From the NCBI RefSeq assembly GCF_000218625.1, contig NC_015672.1, positions 372,001 to 436,000 on the forward strand: 64,000 bases of DNA. The letters run 5' to 3'. This DNA comes from Flexistipes sinusarabici DSM 4947 (GTDB taxonomy: Bacteria > Chrysiogenota > Deferribacteres > Deferribacterales > Flexistipitaceae). Position 1 is the stretch's first letter. The number at the start of each line of letters is the position of its first letter. Below are positions 16,931-25,182 of this stretch, in pieces. A program made the translations under genes and the position numbers. A model generated the notes under the pieces. That model was given only the letters and a program-made list of their open reading frames with translations, was not told the DNA's origin and searched no databases.

Positions 16931-17773
16931 TTATTCAGAGACAATAGCAGAAATTTTTTCTACTTGCTCTTCATTCAAACTCTTTATTCCTTTCCCTACA
17001 CTTCTAAGCTCAACATTGGAAACAGCAGCTCTTATTTCATCTGTAGAAGGTGTTATACCAATAAAGCTACATATCTTTTGAAGGTTTTGTTTGGGAGCTT
17101 TAACAAAATCTTCATATTGAATTTCAATAAATTTCGAATTTCCTATTTTTCTAAATGACTCTTCAGATTTCTCCACACATCGTTTCCATTGTATAGCGCA
17201 AATCTCTTCCAATGAGTACTTTCCCAACAAATCATCCATATTGTCCAGTTTCGGACCCCAAAATGCCAATCTTTTTTCACTGGAAAAGAACCTGTAAAAT
17301 CTGTTCCAAATATATTTGCTCGCATAATATGGCAAATCAGTCAAAGGGACAAACCGTGCTTTTTCCAGAATATATTTAATATCCAATTCCGCAGTCCATC
17401 TTTTCATAGCTGAAGCTACCGCATCATAAAGATCTCTTTTTATAAAAACATATTTGGCTTCCGGAATGATTTTATCCACAAAATCAACCCGCAAAGAATT
17501 GGCACAAGTTTTCTCCACTACATAATCACAATCATACTTCCTATCCACCCAGTCAAATTTGCTTCTGATATATCTTTTTATATTGGAATGTGCAGCTTCA
17601 GCAGGTAATTCATCGGATGGATAAAAAACATTTCCATGCCGCCATATATAATTAATTTCATCGCAAGGCCAAGTGCTCACATGGTTAAGTTTAGTCAAAA
17701 CATCTCTTAACATATTGGTACCGGATCGGGGAGCACCTATTATTATAATGGGTTCATAGCTATTTTTTTTCAT
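16931..17773 (-). CDS. Sulfotransferase family protein
   Basis: At 280 residues, it has IIIGAPRSGTNMLRDVL at about 11-27 as the PAPS 5'-loop and YVFIKRDLYDAVASAMKRW as the 3'-phosphate strand. FIEIQYEDFVKAPKQNLQ and CSFIGI match the C-terminal end of bacterial sulfotransferases. It starts a second run of glycan genes upstream of pglB on the same strand, about 84 bp from the pglB start. Its ATG overlaps the stop of the GT2 at 17770 (ATGA). Confidence 0.85.
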   Translation of the reverse strand: MKKNSYEPIIIIGAPRSGTNMLRDVLTKLNHVSTWPCDEINYIWRHGNVFYPSDELPAEAAHSNIKRYIRSKFDWVDRKYDCDYVVEKTCANSLRVDFVDKIIPEAKYVFIKRDLYDAVASAMKRWTAELDIKYILEKARFVPLTDLPYYASKYIWNRFYRFFSSEKRLAFWGPKLDNMDDLLGKYSLEEICAIQWKRCVEKSEESFRKIGNSKFIEIQYEDFVKAPKQNLQKICSFIGITPSTDEIRAAVSNVELRSVGKGIKSLNEEQVEKISAIVSE

Positions 17774-18519
17774 CTAAACTCCAATATCTTATAAAAATAT
17801 TTAAACAAAATTAATAACGGATGACTGAAAATCCCGTTGATTCGACAAGACCTAGCTTGTTTTCTAAACCTACCCAGTTTATAAGAAAGAGAAGAATTTC
17901 CTATACCGCCACTTCTCATTTTTATTAAAACTTCCGGAATACATTCTGACCGGAAATCCGGCTTTTGCGAAAAACGCACCATCAATTCAAAATCAGGAGT
18001 GATGTCATCTCTGAGAGAAAAACCACCGTAACGCTCAAAAAAAGATTTTTTGCAATAGAAACTGGGATGAGCCGGCATTAAACCTAATCTCAAAGTAAAC
18101 CTGTTTAACCATTTCACTCTGTACTTTCTGATAACTTTAGAAATATTTTCTTTATCAACAATATCCACATACCCATAGACTGAGCACAAATCTTTATCTT
18201 GTAATTTTTGAGCTATTTTTTCTACAACATCTTTTCCGGCAAATAAGTCATCAGAATTTAAAAATCCGATATAATCACCGGAAGCAAGCCCAACACCTTT
18301 ATTCATCGCATCCCATAGCCCCTTATCCGGTTCGCTTATATATTTATCTATTTTGTCTTCATATTCTTTAATAACATCTAATGTTCCGTCCGTACTGCCT
18401 CCGTCAATGATAATGTATTCAATGTTTTTATAGTTTTGACTTAAAACAGATTCGATGGCGTCTTTTATCGTATTGACGTTATTATAGACTACTGTAATTA
18501 TTGATATTTTATTCATCAT
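17770..18519 (-). CDS. Glycosyltransferase family 2
   Basis: This 249-residue GT-A enzyme carries ISIITVVYNNVNTIKDAIES, IIDGGSTDGTLDVIKEYE and SEPDKGLWDAMNKGVGLA. This is the WcaA-like subgroup whose members read EPDKGIYDAMNKG. The DxD equivalent is FLNSDDLF. It is closely related to the catalytic domain of the gene at 20293. It lies between two sulfotransferase genes, overlapping both by 4 bp, which suggests that adding a sugar and sulfating it are coupled. The sugar is not predictable. Confidence 0.9.
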   Translation of the reverse strand: MMNKISIITVVYNNVNTIKDAIESVLSQNYKNIEYIIIDGGSTDGTLDVIKEYEDKIDKYISEPDKGLWDAMNKGVGLASGDYIGFLNSDDLFAGKDVVEKIAQKLQDKDLCSVYGYVDIVDKENISKVIRKYRVKWLNRFTLRLGLMPAHPSFYCKKSFFERYGGFSLRDDITPDFELMVRFSQKPDFRSECIPEVLIKMRSGGIGNSSLSYKLGRFRKQARSCRINGIFSHPLLILFKYFYKILEFR

Positions 18520-19493
18520 GAAACTAATTTTTTAGCAGCCCAGTTTCTTGTTTCTTTCTCTAACCAAATATTTGGTTTGATAACCCGTGCTAAGCTGCTT
18601 AAGTTATAATTTATAATATCTTTTATAGTTCTCACAGGAGCAATACCTTCTATTTTAAGATTATCAATATTATTTAAAATTTCATTTTTATCATATCCTT
18701 GGACTTCCAGTACTTCTTCTTCAATGTTATTAATATATTTTTTTAATAGTCTTTTCCTATAAGAGGTGTTAAATGTTTTTTTCCATTTATCATCAGAATT
18801 TCGTTTAATTGATCGATAAGCTTTTACTCCAACCGGATCCCCCATTTCTCCTCTTAAATCTTCCTCAGCAAATGAGTGTACCATCTTCTCATCAAATTCA
18901 ATATCTAAATAATGGCATAAATTTTGCAATTCTTTTTCAGGCTGTCCGATTAAATTTTCATAATTTAAAACAAATGCTCTGTCTTTAAGCAACTTATATC
19001 CCTCACTTAAAGCTCTAAAACCCTGCTTTAAATCTATGTCTACAGAAAATAATTTAATAAGGCTCCCTTTCCCCCACGTTTCTACCATTGAGCTTATAAT
19101 ACTTACGGGATTCCTGAATAAAAAAACAAATTTTGCATTCGGATGCATTTTTGCAATTTCATTGATTACAAGATAGTATCGGGGGGTTTTGTCTAAAAAA
19201 TATTTTTCTCCATTTTTGCACTGCTTACTGTATAGCTGATGTGTAAATTTGCCTAATGCATCAAAATAATCCTCTTCTTTATTTGGGAAATTATTTATAA
19301 AGTCTCTAAATGCCTTGGAAGAAACTCTTGTACCATATTCTGTCAAAACACCTTCTCTTTTATGCGCATAGCAAAATGGAAGCATTAACCATGGCTCAGC
19401 TGCACTTGCAACATCTTTATTAACCATAAGCATTCTTTGTAAAAGAGTAGAGCCACTACGCGGCAGAGAAAATAAAAATATTGGAGTTTCCAT
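18516..19493 (-). CDS. Sulfotransferase family protein, paralogue A
   Basis: The 325 residues begin with IFLFSLPRSGSTLLQRML (5-22, PAPS 5'-loop). FVFLFRNPVSIISSMVETW supplies the 3'-phosphate site. The protein is colinear with the gene at 23268 over its whole length, sharing LLQRxLM, AEPWLMLPFCYAxKREGVL, KYFLDKTPRYY and EVQGYxKxEIL motifs, so the two are paralogues or alleles of one ancestral gene. It overlaps the GT2 genes on both sides, by 4 bp at 18516 and by 1 bp at 19493. Confidence 0.86.
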   Translation of the reverse strand: METPIFLFSLPRSGSTLLQRMLMVNKDVASAAEPWLMLPFCYAHKREGVLTEYGTRVSSKAFRDFINNFPNKEEDYFDALGKFTHQLYSKQCKNGEKYFLDKTPRYYLVINEIAKMHPNAKFVFLFRNPVSIISSMVETWGKGSLIKLFSVDIDLKQGFRALSEGYKLLKDRAFVLNYENLIGQPEKELQNLCHYLDIEFDEKMVHSFAEEDLRGEMGDPVGVKAYRSIKRNSDDKWKKTFNTSYRKRLLKKYINNIEEEVLEVQGYDKNEILNNIDNLKIEGIAPVRTIKDIINYNLSSLARVIKPNIWLEKETRNWAAKKLVS

Positions 19494-20296
19494 TAAGCTC
19501 CCCTAAAAAAAATATATTTTAATTTTCGTTTCAGAAGAAAAAAATAAAAATACAATAAAAGCATTGGTTTCCTATGTGAATAATATCTCTTGAATACTTT
19601 GTAAATATTTAAAGTCCTCTTATGAAACTCCATTGAAGACAACCCATTGTTATGTTGTCTATAGCCAATACCATATTTTATACCACTGTAAATAAATTTG
19701 CAATCTTTTGAAAGCTTCAATTTAATGTCCCAATCTTCATGCGTTTTTAAATCAAAATCAAATCCTCCTGCTTTAAGGTATTTCTTTTTAGAAAATATAA
19801 AATCCCTTGGAATTGCGCAATTTCGGGAAAGAATATAATCAAATATATATCCTTCCTTTATTTTGGAATCCTTCATTACACTTTTTCCTAATTCCCCTGA
19901 TTCACTTACTTTTATGATTCCGCTATATGAGATAACCGACGGATCAAAATTAAAAGAGCGTAAAATATCCATTTCATTTTCTATCTTTTCTTTTGATATA
20001 TAAAAATCGTCACTATCTAAAGTGCTTATCCATTCAGCTTTTGCTTGTTTGATTCCAATATCTCTCGTTCTTGCAACGTGTAAATTTGCATCATTTACTA
20101 TCAATTTAATCCGGGAATCCTGTTTCTGATATCCTTTAATAATATTTACTGAGTTATCTGTAGAACAGTCATCAACTATTACTATTTCAATATTTTCATA
20201 TGTCTGCATTATGCAACTTTCTATACACGCCTGTATATATTTTTCATTGTTATAATTGGGGATAATTATAGATACTAATGGGCATTTTACAGTCAT
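19493..20296 (-). CDS. Glycosyltransferase family 2
   Basis: The 267-residue GT-A protein shows LVSIIIPNYNNEKYIQACIE, IVDDCSTDNSVNIIKGY, the DxD-like TLDSDDFYIS, and HEDWDIKLKL as the catalytic-base region. A hydrophobic-basic tail (PMLLLYFYFFLLKRKLKY) suggests membrane attachment. It is part of the tight minus-strand run 16931-21492, where every junction overlaps. Confidence 0.9.
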   Translation of the reverse strand: MTVKCPLVSIIIPNYNNEKYIQACIESCIMQTYENIEIVIVDDCSTDNSVNIIKGYQKQDSRIKLIVNDANLHVARTRDIGIKQAKAEWISTLDSDDFYISKEKIENEMDILRSFNFDPSVISYSGIIKVSESGELGKSVMKDSKIKEGYIFDYILSRNCAIPRDFIFSKKKYLKAGGFDFDLKTHEDWDIKLKLSKDCKFIYSGIKYGIGYRQHNNGLSSMEFHKRTLNIYKVFKRYYSHRKPMLLLYFYFFLLKRKLKYIFFRGA

Positions 20297-21492
20297 TTTT
20301 TGCCTTTTATGAATTTATTAAACAAACTATACATTACTTTTGGTAAATGAAATATGGCAAGGAATTTTACTTGAGAAAAAATCACCTTCAGAGCCTCCAA
20401 TTGGTTTGGCAGAAAAGCACTGTATGATACTCCTCCCAAAGAATAATAAGTTACAGGAAAATCTAATCTTTGAAAAGATATGCTTTGTTTTAATAAATCA
20501 AAATACCAGTTTAATTCTCCTTTCAACGGATATTTTAATGAATAGTAAATAATCTTGCTTTTACGCACAAATATTGATTGATGACAAACAACCCCTGTAC
20601 CATAAACGATTAAATTTTTTTTATTAAATTTTTTTGGCAATAATTTCACATCTTCTTCTTGACCACCTTTTTTTACAATTATGCCACCATAAATTATATC
20701 CTTATAATTGCTAACACTATTAACAACTAACAAGATAATATTATTATCAGCAAAACTATCACCAGCATTCATAAAATTAACCCAATTCCCATTTGATGCT
20801 TTTATCCCTTTATTCATAGCGTCATAAATACCCTTGTCGGGTTCGCTGACCCAGTAATCTATAGCGTGTTCGTATTTTTTGATAATGTCAAGGGTGCCGT
20901 CGGTGGAGCCGCCGTCGATGATAATGTATTCGACATTGGGATATGTTTGGTTTATTACGCTTTGGATGGTTTCTTCGAGATATTTTTCGCCGTTGAAGAC
21001 GACAGTAATGATTGAGATAAGCGGAAGCTTATCTAATTTTGAATTTTGAATTTTGAATTGTGAATTATCAGGGCTGGTTTCATCCAATTGTGAATTTTGA
21101 ATGTTGAATGTTGAATTATTTAAAATTTCATTATCTACTTTGAATTCGTTGCCATCTTTATCATTTAAAATTAAGCATTCATCATTAAACATTAAATTTT
21201 CGTATGAAAATTTAAAATAGCCCTTCGTCCTAAGTCCGCCTTCACATTTTCGTCCTTCGGTTTCCGGCAGAAAAAGCATTGTCTCAAATTTATCCTCATC
21301 GTTGCCTATCAATTTTGAATTTTTAATGTTGAATGTTGAATTATTTATATTAAATTTCATATCCTCTTTTATCTTGCCGTGTTCATCAAATTCAAGCTGG
21401 TCGTCAAAAGGACGAGTTAGCAATTGGGTTGTACTGTATTGTTTGTCATCATGTGAAACGTAAGACGTAAAATGTGAAACGTTATTTGACAT
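20293..21492 (-). CDS. Glycosyltransferase family 2 with word-repeat N-terminal extension
   Basis: The product is 399 residues. The GT-A domain starts only near residue 155 (LISIITVVFNGEKYLEETIQ, IIDGGSTDGTLDIIKKYE, SEPDKGIYDAMNKGI). The N-terminal part mixes a plausible native leader (FETMLFLPETEGRKCEGGLR) with peptides translated from short DNA words: VSHFTSYVSHD from TCACG-type words, and NSTFNIKNSKL, NSTFNIQNSQL and NSQFKIQNSKL from TTTTGAATTTTGAA words (about 21036-21120 and 21311-21340). The inserts keep the frame. Whether translation starts at 21492 or further in is uncertain. The catalytic domain itself looks intact. Confidence 0.85.
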   Translation of the reverse strand: MSNNVSHFTSYVSHDDKQYSTTQLLTRPFDDQLEFDEHGKIKEDMKFNINNSTFNIKNSKLIGNDEDKFETMLFLPETEGRKCEGGLRTKGYFKFSYENLMFNDECLILNDKDGNEFKVDNEILNNSTFNIQNSQLDETSPDNSQFKIQNSKLDKLPLISIITVVFNGEKYLEETIQSVINQTYPNVEYIIIDGGSTDGTLDIIKKYEHAIDYWVSEPDKGIYDAMNKGIKASNGNWVNFMNAGDSFADNNIILLVVNSVSNYKDIIYGGIIVKKGGQEEDVKLLPKKFNKKNLIVYGTGVVCHQSIFVRKSKIIYYSLKYPLKGELNWYFDLLKQSISFQRLDFPVTYYSLGGVSYSAFLPNQLEALKVIFSQVKFLAIFHLPKVMYSLFNKFIKGKK

Positions 21493-21603
21493 AATTTATT
21501 TAAATAATCCTATAAATATTTTTTACATTATCAATTCAATTTAAAATGAATCTAGAGTTGCAGCCAATAAAGTTTTTAATAATACATTTCATAAAATTAA
21601 TAT

Positions 21604-22053
21604 CTATTTTTGGTTTTTATTTTTGATGCCAAGAAAGTTAACTGCTACGACTCCTACAGGAATTGTAATCGCAATTCCAGCCACCCAAGGATAATCATTA
21701 AGAATTGCTAAGGAAGATAAACCAAGCCCTAAAAGTGCCACAAGCACTGAGAACAATTGCCCTCTAAAAACATATTTTCTTTGCCATGGGGTTTCATTCA
21801 GCCTCAGATTCTGCTCCTTTTGTTCGGACTCCATCAAAAATTTATCTATTTCTTTACCATGCTCAAATTGATTCTCATAAAGTGCCATAATCCTTTCTGC
21901 CAAGGATTTATCATTTTTTGACAATTCGGCCAATTTACCTAAGTCAATATTTTGTGCAAAATTGAAATTTTGCTGTATATTTGCTATATTTGTTTTTGAC
22001 TCTTTGGCCTCTGAGTTATCTTCACCTTGGGGAGATATTGTCTGTTCGCTCAT
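21604..22053 (-). CDS. DUF2335-like small membrane protein
   Basis: This is a 149-residue protein of unknown function. A polar, partly coiled N-terminal half (IDLGKLAELSKNDKSLAERI and YENQFEHGKEIDKFL) leads to RKYVFRGQLFSVLVALLGLG and a second hydrophobic segment (VAGIAITIPVGVVAVNFLG). Two C-terminal helices form a hairpin in the membrane. The RGQ before the first helix resembles DUF2335 proteins, which are often found near phage or mobile genes. The small gene at 22022 overlaps its start by 32 bp. Codon use is less AT-rich than the sulfotransferases. Confidence 0.65.
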   Translation of the reverse strand: MSEQTISPQGEDNSEAKESKTNIANIQQNFNFAQNIDLGKLAELSKNDKSLAERIMALYENQFEHGKEIDKFLMESEQKEQNLRLNETPWQRKYVFRGQLFSVLVALLGLGLSSLAILNDYPWVAGIAITIPVGVVAVNFLGIKNKNQK

Positions 22054-22213
22054 TAATAACCTTTATAAGTCTGTTATGGTTACGTATCCTTTTTTTATTT
22101 AAGCTGCTTGCAATTTCACCAAATTTTTTAGGAGGATTAACAATATTGGAGTACCCATCTTCTCTGAAGCCATTGGCAAAACCAGTCAAAAAAAGCTTTA
22201 ATTCGTTAACCAT
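22022..22213 (-). CDS. Small hypothetical protein, 63 residues
   Basis: I do not recognise this protein. Support for it being real: a strong AAAGGAGA ribosome-binding site lies 5 nt upstream of the ATG at 22213, and its 3' end overlaps the start of the DUF2335-like gene, as in a two-gene operon. The sequence is basic at the C-terminus (NKKRIRNHNRLIKVINE) and begins MVNELKLFLTGFANGF. Confidence 0.5.
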   Translation of the reverse strand: MVNELKLFLTGFANGFREDGYSNIVNPPKKFGEIASSLNKKRIRNHNRLIKVINERTDNISPR

Positions 22214-22305
22214 AACATTCTCCTTTACTGCCGCATTAAACTTAGCATTAAAATGAAAATTATTGTATTATAATAACACCCGATCATTATTTTTTCAAGC
22301 ATGGA

Positions 22306-22379
22306 GTGAAAGTGGGAGACCAAACACTGTCACTAAAACTAACACCACCACGGTTTACGTCTCACATCTCACGTTTCAC
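22306..22379. repeat. Inverted pair of GTGAAAGTG / TCTCACG words without a gene
   Basis: GTGAAAGTGGGAGAC (22306-22320) faces GTCTCACATCTCACG plus TTTCAC (22359-22379), with only 38 bp between. These are the same words and inverted arrangement as around the four-helix gene at 36139, but empty, so it could be a collapsed or excised unit. Confidence 0.55.
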
Positions 22380-22404
22380 TCTCACACATCCACACTCGTA
22401 AAGT

Positions 22405-22860
22405 TCAGTTTTCAAAATCAATTCCAAGCGACTCCAGGTCAGCCAAATCTTTGAATCTCCCTATTTTACGTTTGTTTCTTATATATTCATTTTTCCCAAT
22501 AAAATATACCGGCACATCACCGTACATACCTTCCTCTTTACCTTTATCAACTTCTTCAAATGTAAGACCGCTGATTGACGTAAGAATGTCAATACGAACA
22601 GGAGCATAGCCAAGTTGTATGACATTGTCTGTTGTTGTAAAATCATTCATTTTTAAATCTAATGAACCAAAACCAAATTCTCTCAGTGCTTTTAGTAGTC
22701 TTTTTGCATTATCTTCAGATGGGTTAATGAGAATATCAATATCACCTGTGTACCTGGGCACTCCATAAAAAGCAAGAGCATAAGCCCCTACAATGACATA
22801 CTCAACATTGTTTTTGTTTAAATACTCTAAGAACTCTTTGAAGTCTTTCTGTACTTCCAT
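22405..22860 (-). CDS. Nucleotidyltransferase-fold protein, AbiEii/DUF6036-like
   Basis: This 151-residue protein has an EYVIVGAYALAFYGVPRYTG stretch followed by DIDILI. GA-x-A-x11-DID is the nucleotidyltransferase signature with two metal-binding Asp residues. The third Asp is likely in VRIDILTSISG. It belongs to the small stand-alone nucleotidyltransferases, many of which are toxin or toxin-neutralising partners. Its 5' end overlaps the 65-residue gene at 22802 by 59 bp, a recurrent pairing that suggests a two-gene module. Function as a toxin-antitoxin pair is inference. Confidence 0.72.
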   Translation of the reverse strand: MEVQKDFKEFLEYLNKNNVEYVIVGAYALAFYGVPRYTGDIDILINPSEDNAKRLLKALREFGFGSLDLKMNDFTTTDNVIQLGYAPVRIDILTSISGLTFEEVDKGKEEGMYGDVPVYFIGKNEYIRNKRKIGRFKDLADLESLGIDFEN

Positions 22861-22999
22861 ATTGTTGTTTCCTTAGCTTTTCTACTGCAGATAAACGTTC
22901 GGAAACGGGCAAACTAAGCCAGTATTCCAAATCCTTTTTTATTTGATCAAATTTTTCTAATTTATTTTTTTGCACAACCTTTTTCAAAAAAATCTCCAC
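22802..22999 (-). CDS. Small partner protein of the nucleotidyltransferase
   Basis: The 65 residues are mostly helical and charged. WLSLPVSERLSAVEKLRKQ followed by YGSTERLQRVLRVFK is a pattern I associate with short ORFs directly upstream of stand-alone nucleotidyltransferases. It overlaps that gene by 59 bp in another frame. The role is probably partner or antitoxin, by context only. Confidence 0.6.
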   Translation of the reverse strand: MEIFLKKVVQKNKLEKFDQIKKDLEYWLSLPVSERLSAVEKLRKQQYGSTERLQRVLRVFKQKQC

Positions 23000-23069
23000 C
23001 TTACCGTTTATGATATGATATTTATATTATTAATTATAAAGAATTTTTTATTGTTTTGCAATTTCAATC

Positions 23070-23200
23070 ACATCAACTTTCTCAATCCCGACAACCATAT
23101 CAACCAGCACTCACGTCTAACGTCTCACGTTTTACGCCTCACCTCTTACGTTTCACGTCTAACGTCTCACGTTTCACCTCTCACGTTTCACGTTCTCATA
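23070..23200. repeat. Word arrays: ATCAAC words, then TCTCACG/TTTCACG words
   Basis: About 35 bp of CATCAAC/TCAACC words (23070-23103) pass into about 90 bp of degenerate 7-8-mers such as TCTCACG, TTTCACG, TCTAACG and TTTTACG (23110-23200). No four-helix gene is attached. Translated shadows read as SHVSRFTSHVSR-type peptides and are not real genes. Confidence 0.65.
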
Positions 23201-23266
23201 CAGCTCAATATACTTCTCAGCCACGACTTTACTGTCAAATTCCCGCACCACTTTCTCTCTGATACA
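23174..23266 (-). pseudogene. Remnant: C-terminus of a GT4 glycosyltransferase
   Basis: Directly after the stop of the sulfotransferase at 23268, the minus strand is open in another frame. It reads CIREKVVREFDSKVVAEKYI and ELYENV to a stop at 23174-23176. This is the typical end of GT4 enzymes. The rest of the gene is absent, so a glycosyltransferase was replaced or cut when the sulfotransferase module arrived. The remnant uses GC-richer codons than the sulfotransferase. Confidence 0.6.
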
Positions 23267-23267
23267 A

Positions 23268-24236
23268 TCATGAAAGGTACCTTTTCCTAGCCCATTTTTT
23301 AGTTGTTTTCCCAAACCAGACATTTGGTTTCAAAATTCTTATTAAATAACTGTACACCACATCGAATCTATCTTTCAAAGCGAAATTATTTTTCACATTT
23401 AACGATTTAATTTCTTCTAAAATTTCATGTTTTTTATAACCTTGAATTTCAAGCACATTTGTGTCAATTGGTGACACATAATTATATATAATTTTTTTTC
23501 TATACTTATTGTCAAAAGTGTTTTTCCATTTATCCAATGAATCAGCACTTATGTTTTTATATTTTTTAACACCTGTAGGATCACCCATACGACCCTTTGT
23601 ATCTTGGGAAGAAAAAGTATTTAGCATAGTATCAGTAAACTCTATTTCTAAGTAATCACAAATTTCTTTTGTATGTTTTTCTGGATTTTTTACGTACTCT
23701 TCATATCGTATTGCATAAGCTTTCTCTTTTAAAAGTTCGTAGCCGTCACTTAAAGCTTTTGGTCCATAGTTTAGATCTCGTTCATAACCGTACAGTTTTT
23801 TCAAAGTCCCGCCACTCCAAGTTTGCATCATAGAACTCATCACATGAACAGGATTGCGAAACAAAAATATAAACTTTGCATCAGGAAATGTTTTTGCTAT
23901 TTCCGGAATTATATTATAGTAACGTGGCGTCTTATCCAAAAAATATTTTTCATTGTTAAGGCATTGCTTTTCATAAAGATCAAAAGAAAATCGTCTCAGA
24001 GCTTCATAATAATCATTATCTTTACAGGGGAGATTATTTATAAAATCTTCAAAAGCACTACTGCAAGTCCCATTACTATATTCAGTCAACACACCTTCTC
24101 TTTTATATGCATAACAAAAAGGTAACATAAGCCAAGGCTCCGCAACACTGGCAATTTCACTATGAGTCATCAACACTCTTTGCAATAAAGTTGACCCGGC
24201 TCTTGGCAGAGAAAATAAAAATATGGGTGATTTCAT
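23268..24236 (-). CDS. Sulfotransferase family protein, paralogue B
   Basis: Of 322 residues, IFLFSLPRAGSTLLQRVL at 5-22 is the PAPS 5'-loop, with Ala for the Ser found in paralogue A. FIFLFRNPVHVMSSMMQTW gives the 3'-phosphate site. It is similar end to end to the gene at 18516. The stop at 23268 abuts a truncated GT4 tail, marking a recombination junction. It abuts the glycosyltransferase at 24237 with no gap. Confidence 0.86.
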   Translation of the reverse strand: MKSPIFLFSLPRAGSTLLQRVLMTHSEIASVAEPWLMLPFCYAYKREGVLTEYSNGTCSSAFEDFINNLPCKDNDYYEALRRFSFDLYEKQCLNNEKYFLDKTPRYYNIIPEIAKTFPDAKFIFLFRNPVHVMSSMMQTWSGGTLKKLYGYERDLNYGPKALSDGYELLKEKAYAIRYEEYVKNPEKHTKEICDYLEIEFTDTMLNTFSSQDTKGRMGDPTGVKKYKNISADSLDKWKNTFDNKYRKKIIYNYVSPIDTNVLEIQGYKKHEILEEIKSLNVKNNFALKDRFDVVYSYLIRILKPNVWFGKTTKKWARKRYLS

Positions 24237-25169
24237 CTATAAACTATCCTTTATTCTTTTCAATATTGGATAAATCCCAATCTTTTTTGTCAAAGTTGTA
24301 ATCTTGCCTTTTATACCTATTTTTCGGAAATTATAATTTGCTTTTTTTATTCTTTCATCAACTTCAATATCTTCAATAAATTGAAAATTATCTACTTTTT
24401 GCCATAATTCATCGTGATGAAATTTATCATTAGCTCCACAATGTATCCCGCTACCATCATGTCCAATGTTCTGAACTAGAGATTTCACTGGGTATAACGT
24501 ATAAAGGTTATTCATTTGTTGGTGGAACATAATTTTAACATCCAAAGCATCAATTTCTCCATTTATTTCAAGTTCGAGCATTCTAGGGATATCCTCCCCA
24601 TATTCCGACAAAATTTTTCTTTTTTCTCTTTGATATATATAATCTAATACATTATCCCCATTTAACTTAAATCCAAAGGGATTAAACTTTTTCTTCCATG
24701 TAGCAAAACCCCAAGCATTAAACCTTTTTAATATAAAAACATCGCTGTTTGTATTTTTTAAAACAGAAAGAGGGGGAGTATAACCAGATATGCTTAAAAC
24801 CTTTAGGTTATTATCATAATAATTTAGCGCATCGTTCATAAACTTAAGAAATCCAGAAGCTGTTACTATGTCCTCTTCCAACCATATCATTTTACCATAG
24901 TTATCTAATAAATATTTCATACCACTACGATTATTCATAACTCTGCAATTAAAATCTCTTTCAACAACCACAACATTTCTAAAACCAGCTATACTTTTTA
25001 AATAATTTCTTACTTCTCTAACTTTATTCTCATCACCTTTTTTAGGCGCATCGGAAAACAGATAAAGCTCAGTCGATTCTGCAAGAGTATTATTTTGCAA
25101 AGTTTTTATTGTTTTTTTAACATGATCAATTCTTTTGTAAACACTAATTCCTACTGGAGAAAATTTCAC
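24237..25169 (-). CDS. GnT-I-like (GT-A) glycosyltransferase
   Basis: The 310 residues start with FSPVGISVYKRIDHVKKTIK, a nucleotide-sugar-binding strand with the YKR pattern. LDNYGKMIWLEEDIVTASGF provides the acidic metal site (EED) of GnT-I/HlpA-like glycosyltransferases, and FNAWGFATWKKKFNPF is a typical later motif. It is predicted to be a cytoplasmic sugar transferase acting on the surface glycan. The sugar is unknown. Confidence 0.75.
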   Translation of the reverse strand: MKFSPVGISVYKRIDHVKKTIKTLQNNTLAESTELYLFSDAPKKGDENKVREVRNYLKSIAGFRNVVVVERDFNCRVMNNRSGMKYLLDNYGKMIWLEEDIVTASGFLKFMNDALNYYDNNLKVLSISGYTPPLSVLKNTNSDVFILKRFNAWGFATWKKKFNPFGFKLNGDNVLDYIYQREKRKILSEYGEDIPRMLELEINGEIDALDVKIMFHQQMNNLYTLYPVKSLVQNIGHDGSGIHCGANDKFHHDELWQKVDNFQFIEDIEVDERIKKANYNFRKIGIKGKITTLTKKIGIYPILKRIKDSL

Positions 25170-25182
25170 AAAATAACCTCTC

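Noticed and set aside
23070..23200. CRISPR array
   Set aside because: The words are 6-12 nt, degenerate and adjacent, with no constant repeat of 23-40 bp, no unique spacers and no cas genes in the window.
22970..23290. Open frames reading SHVSRFTSHVSR-like repeats
   Set aside because: They are translations of the TCTCACG/TTTCACG array, lack a ribosome-binding site and overlap a GT4 remnant on the other strand.
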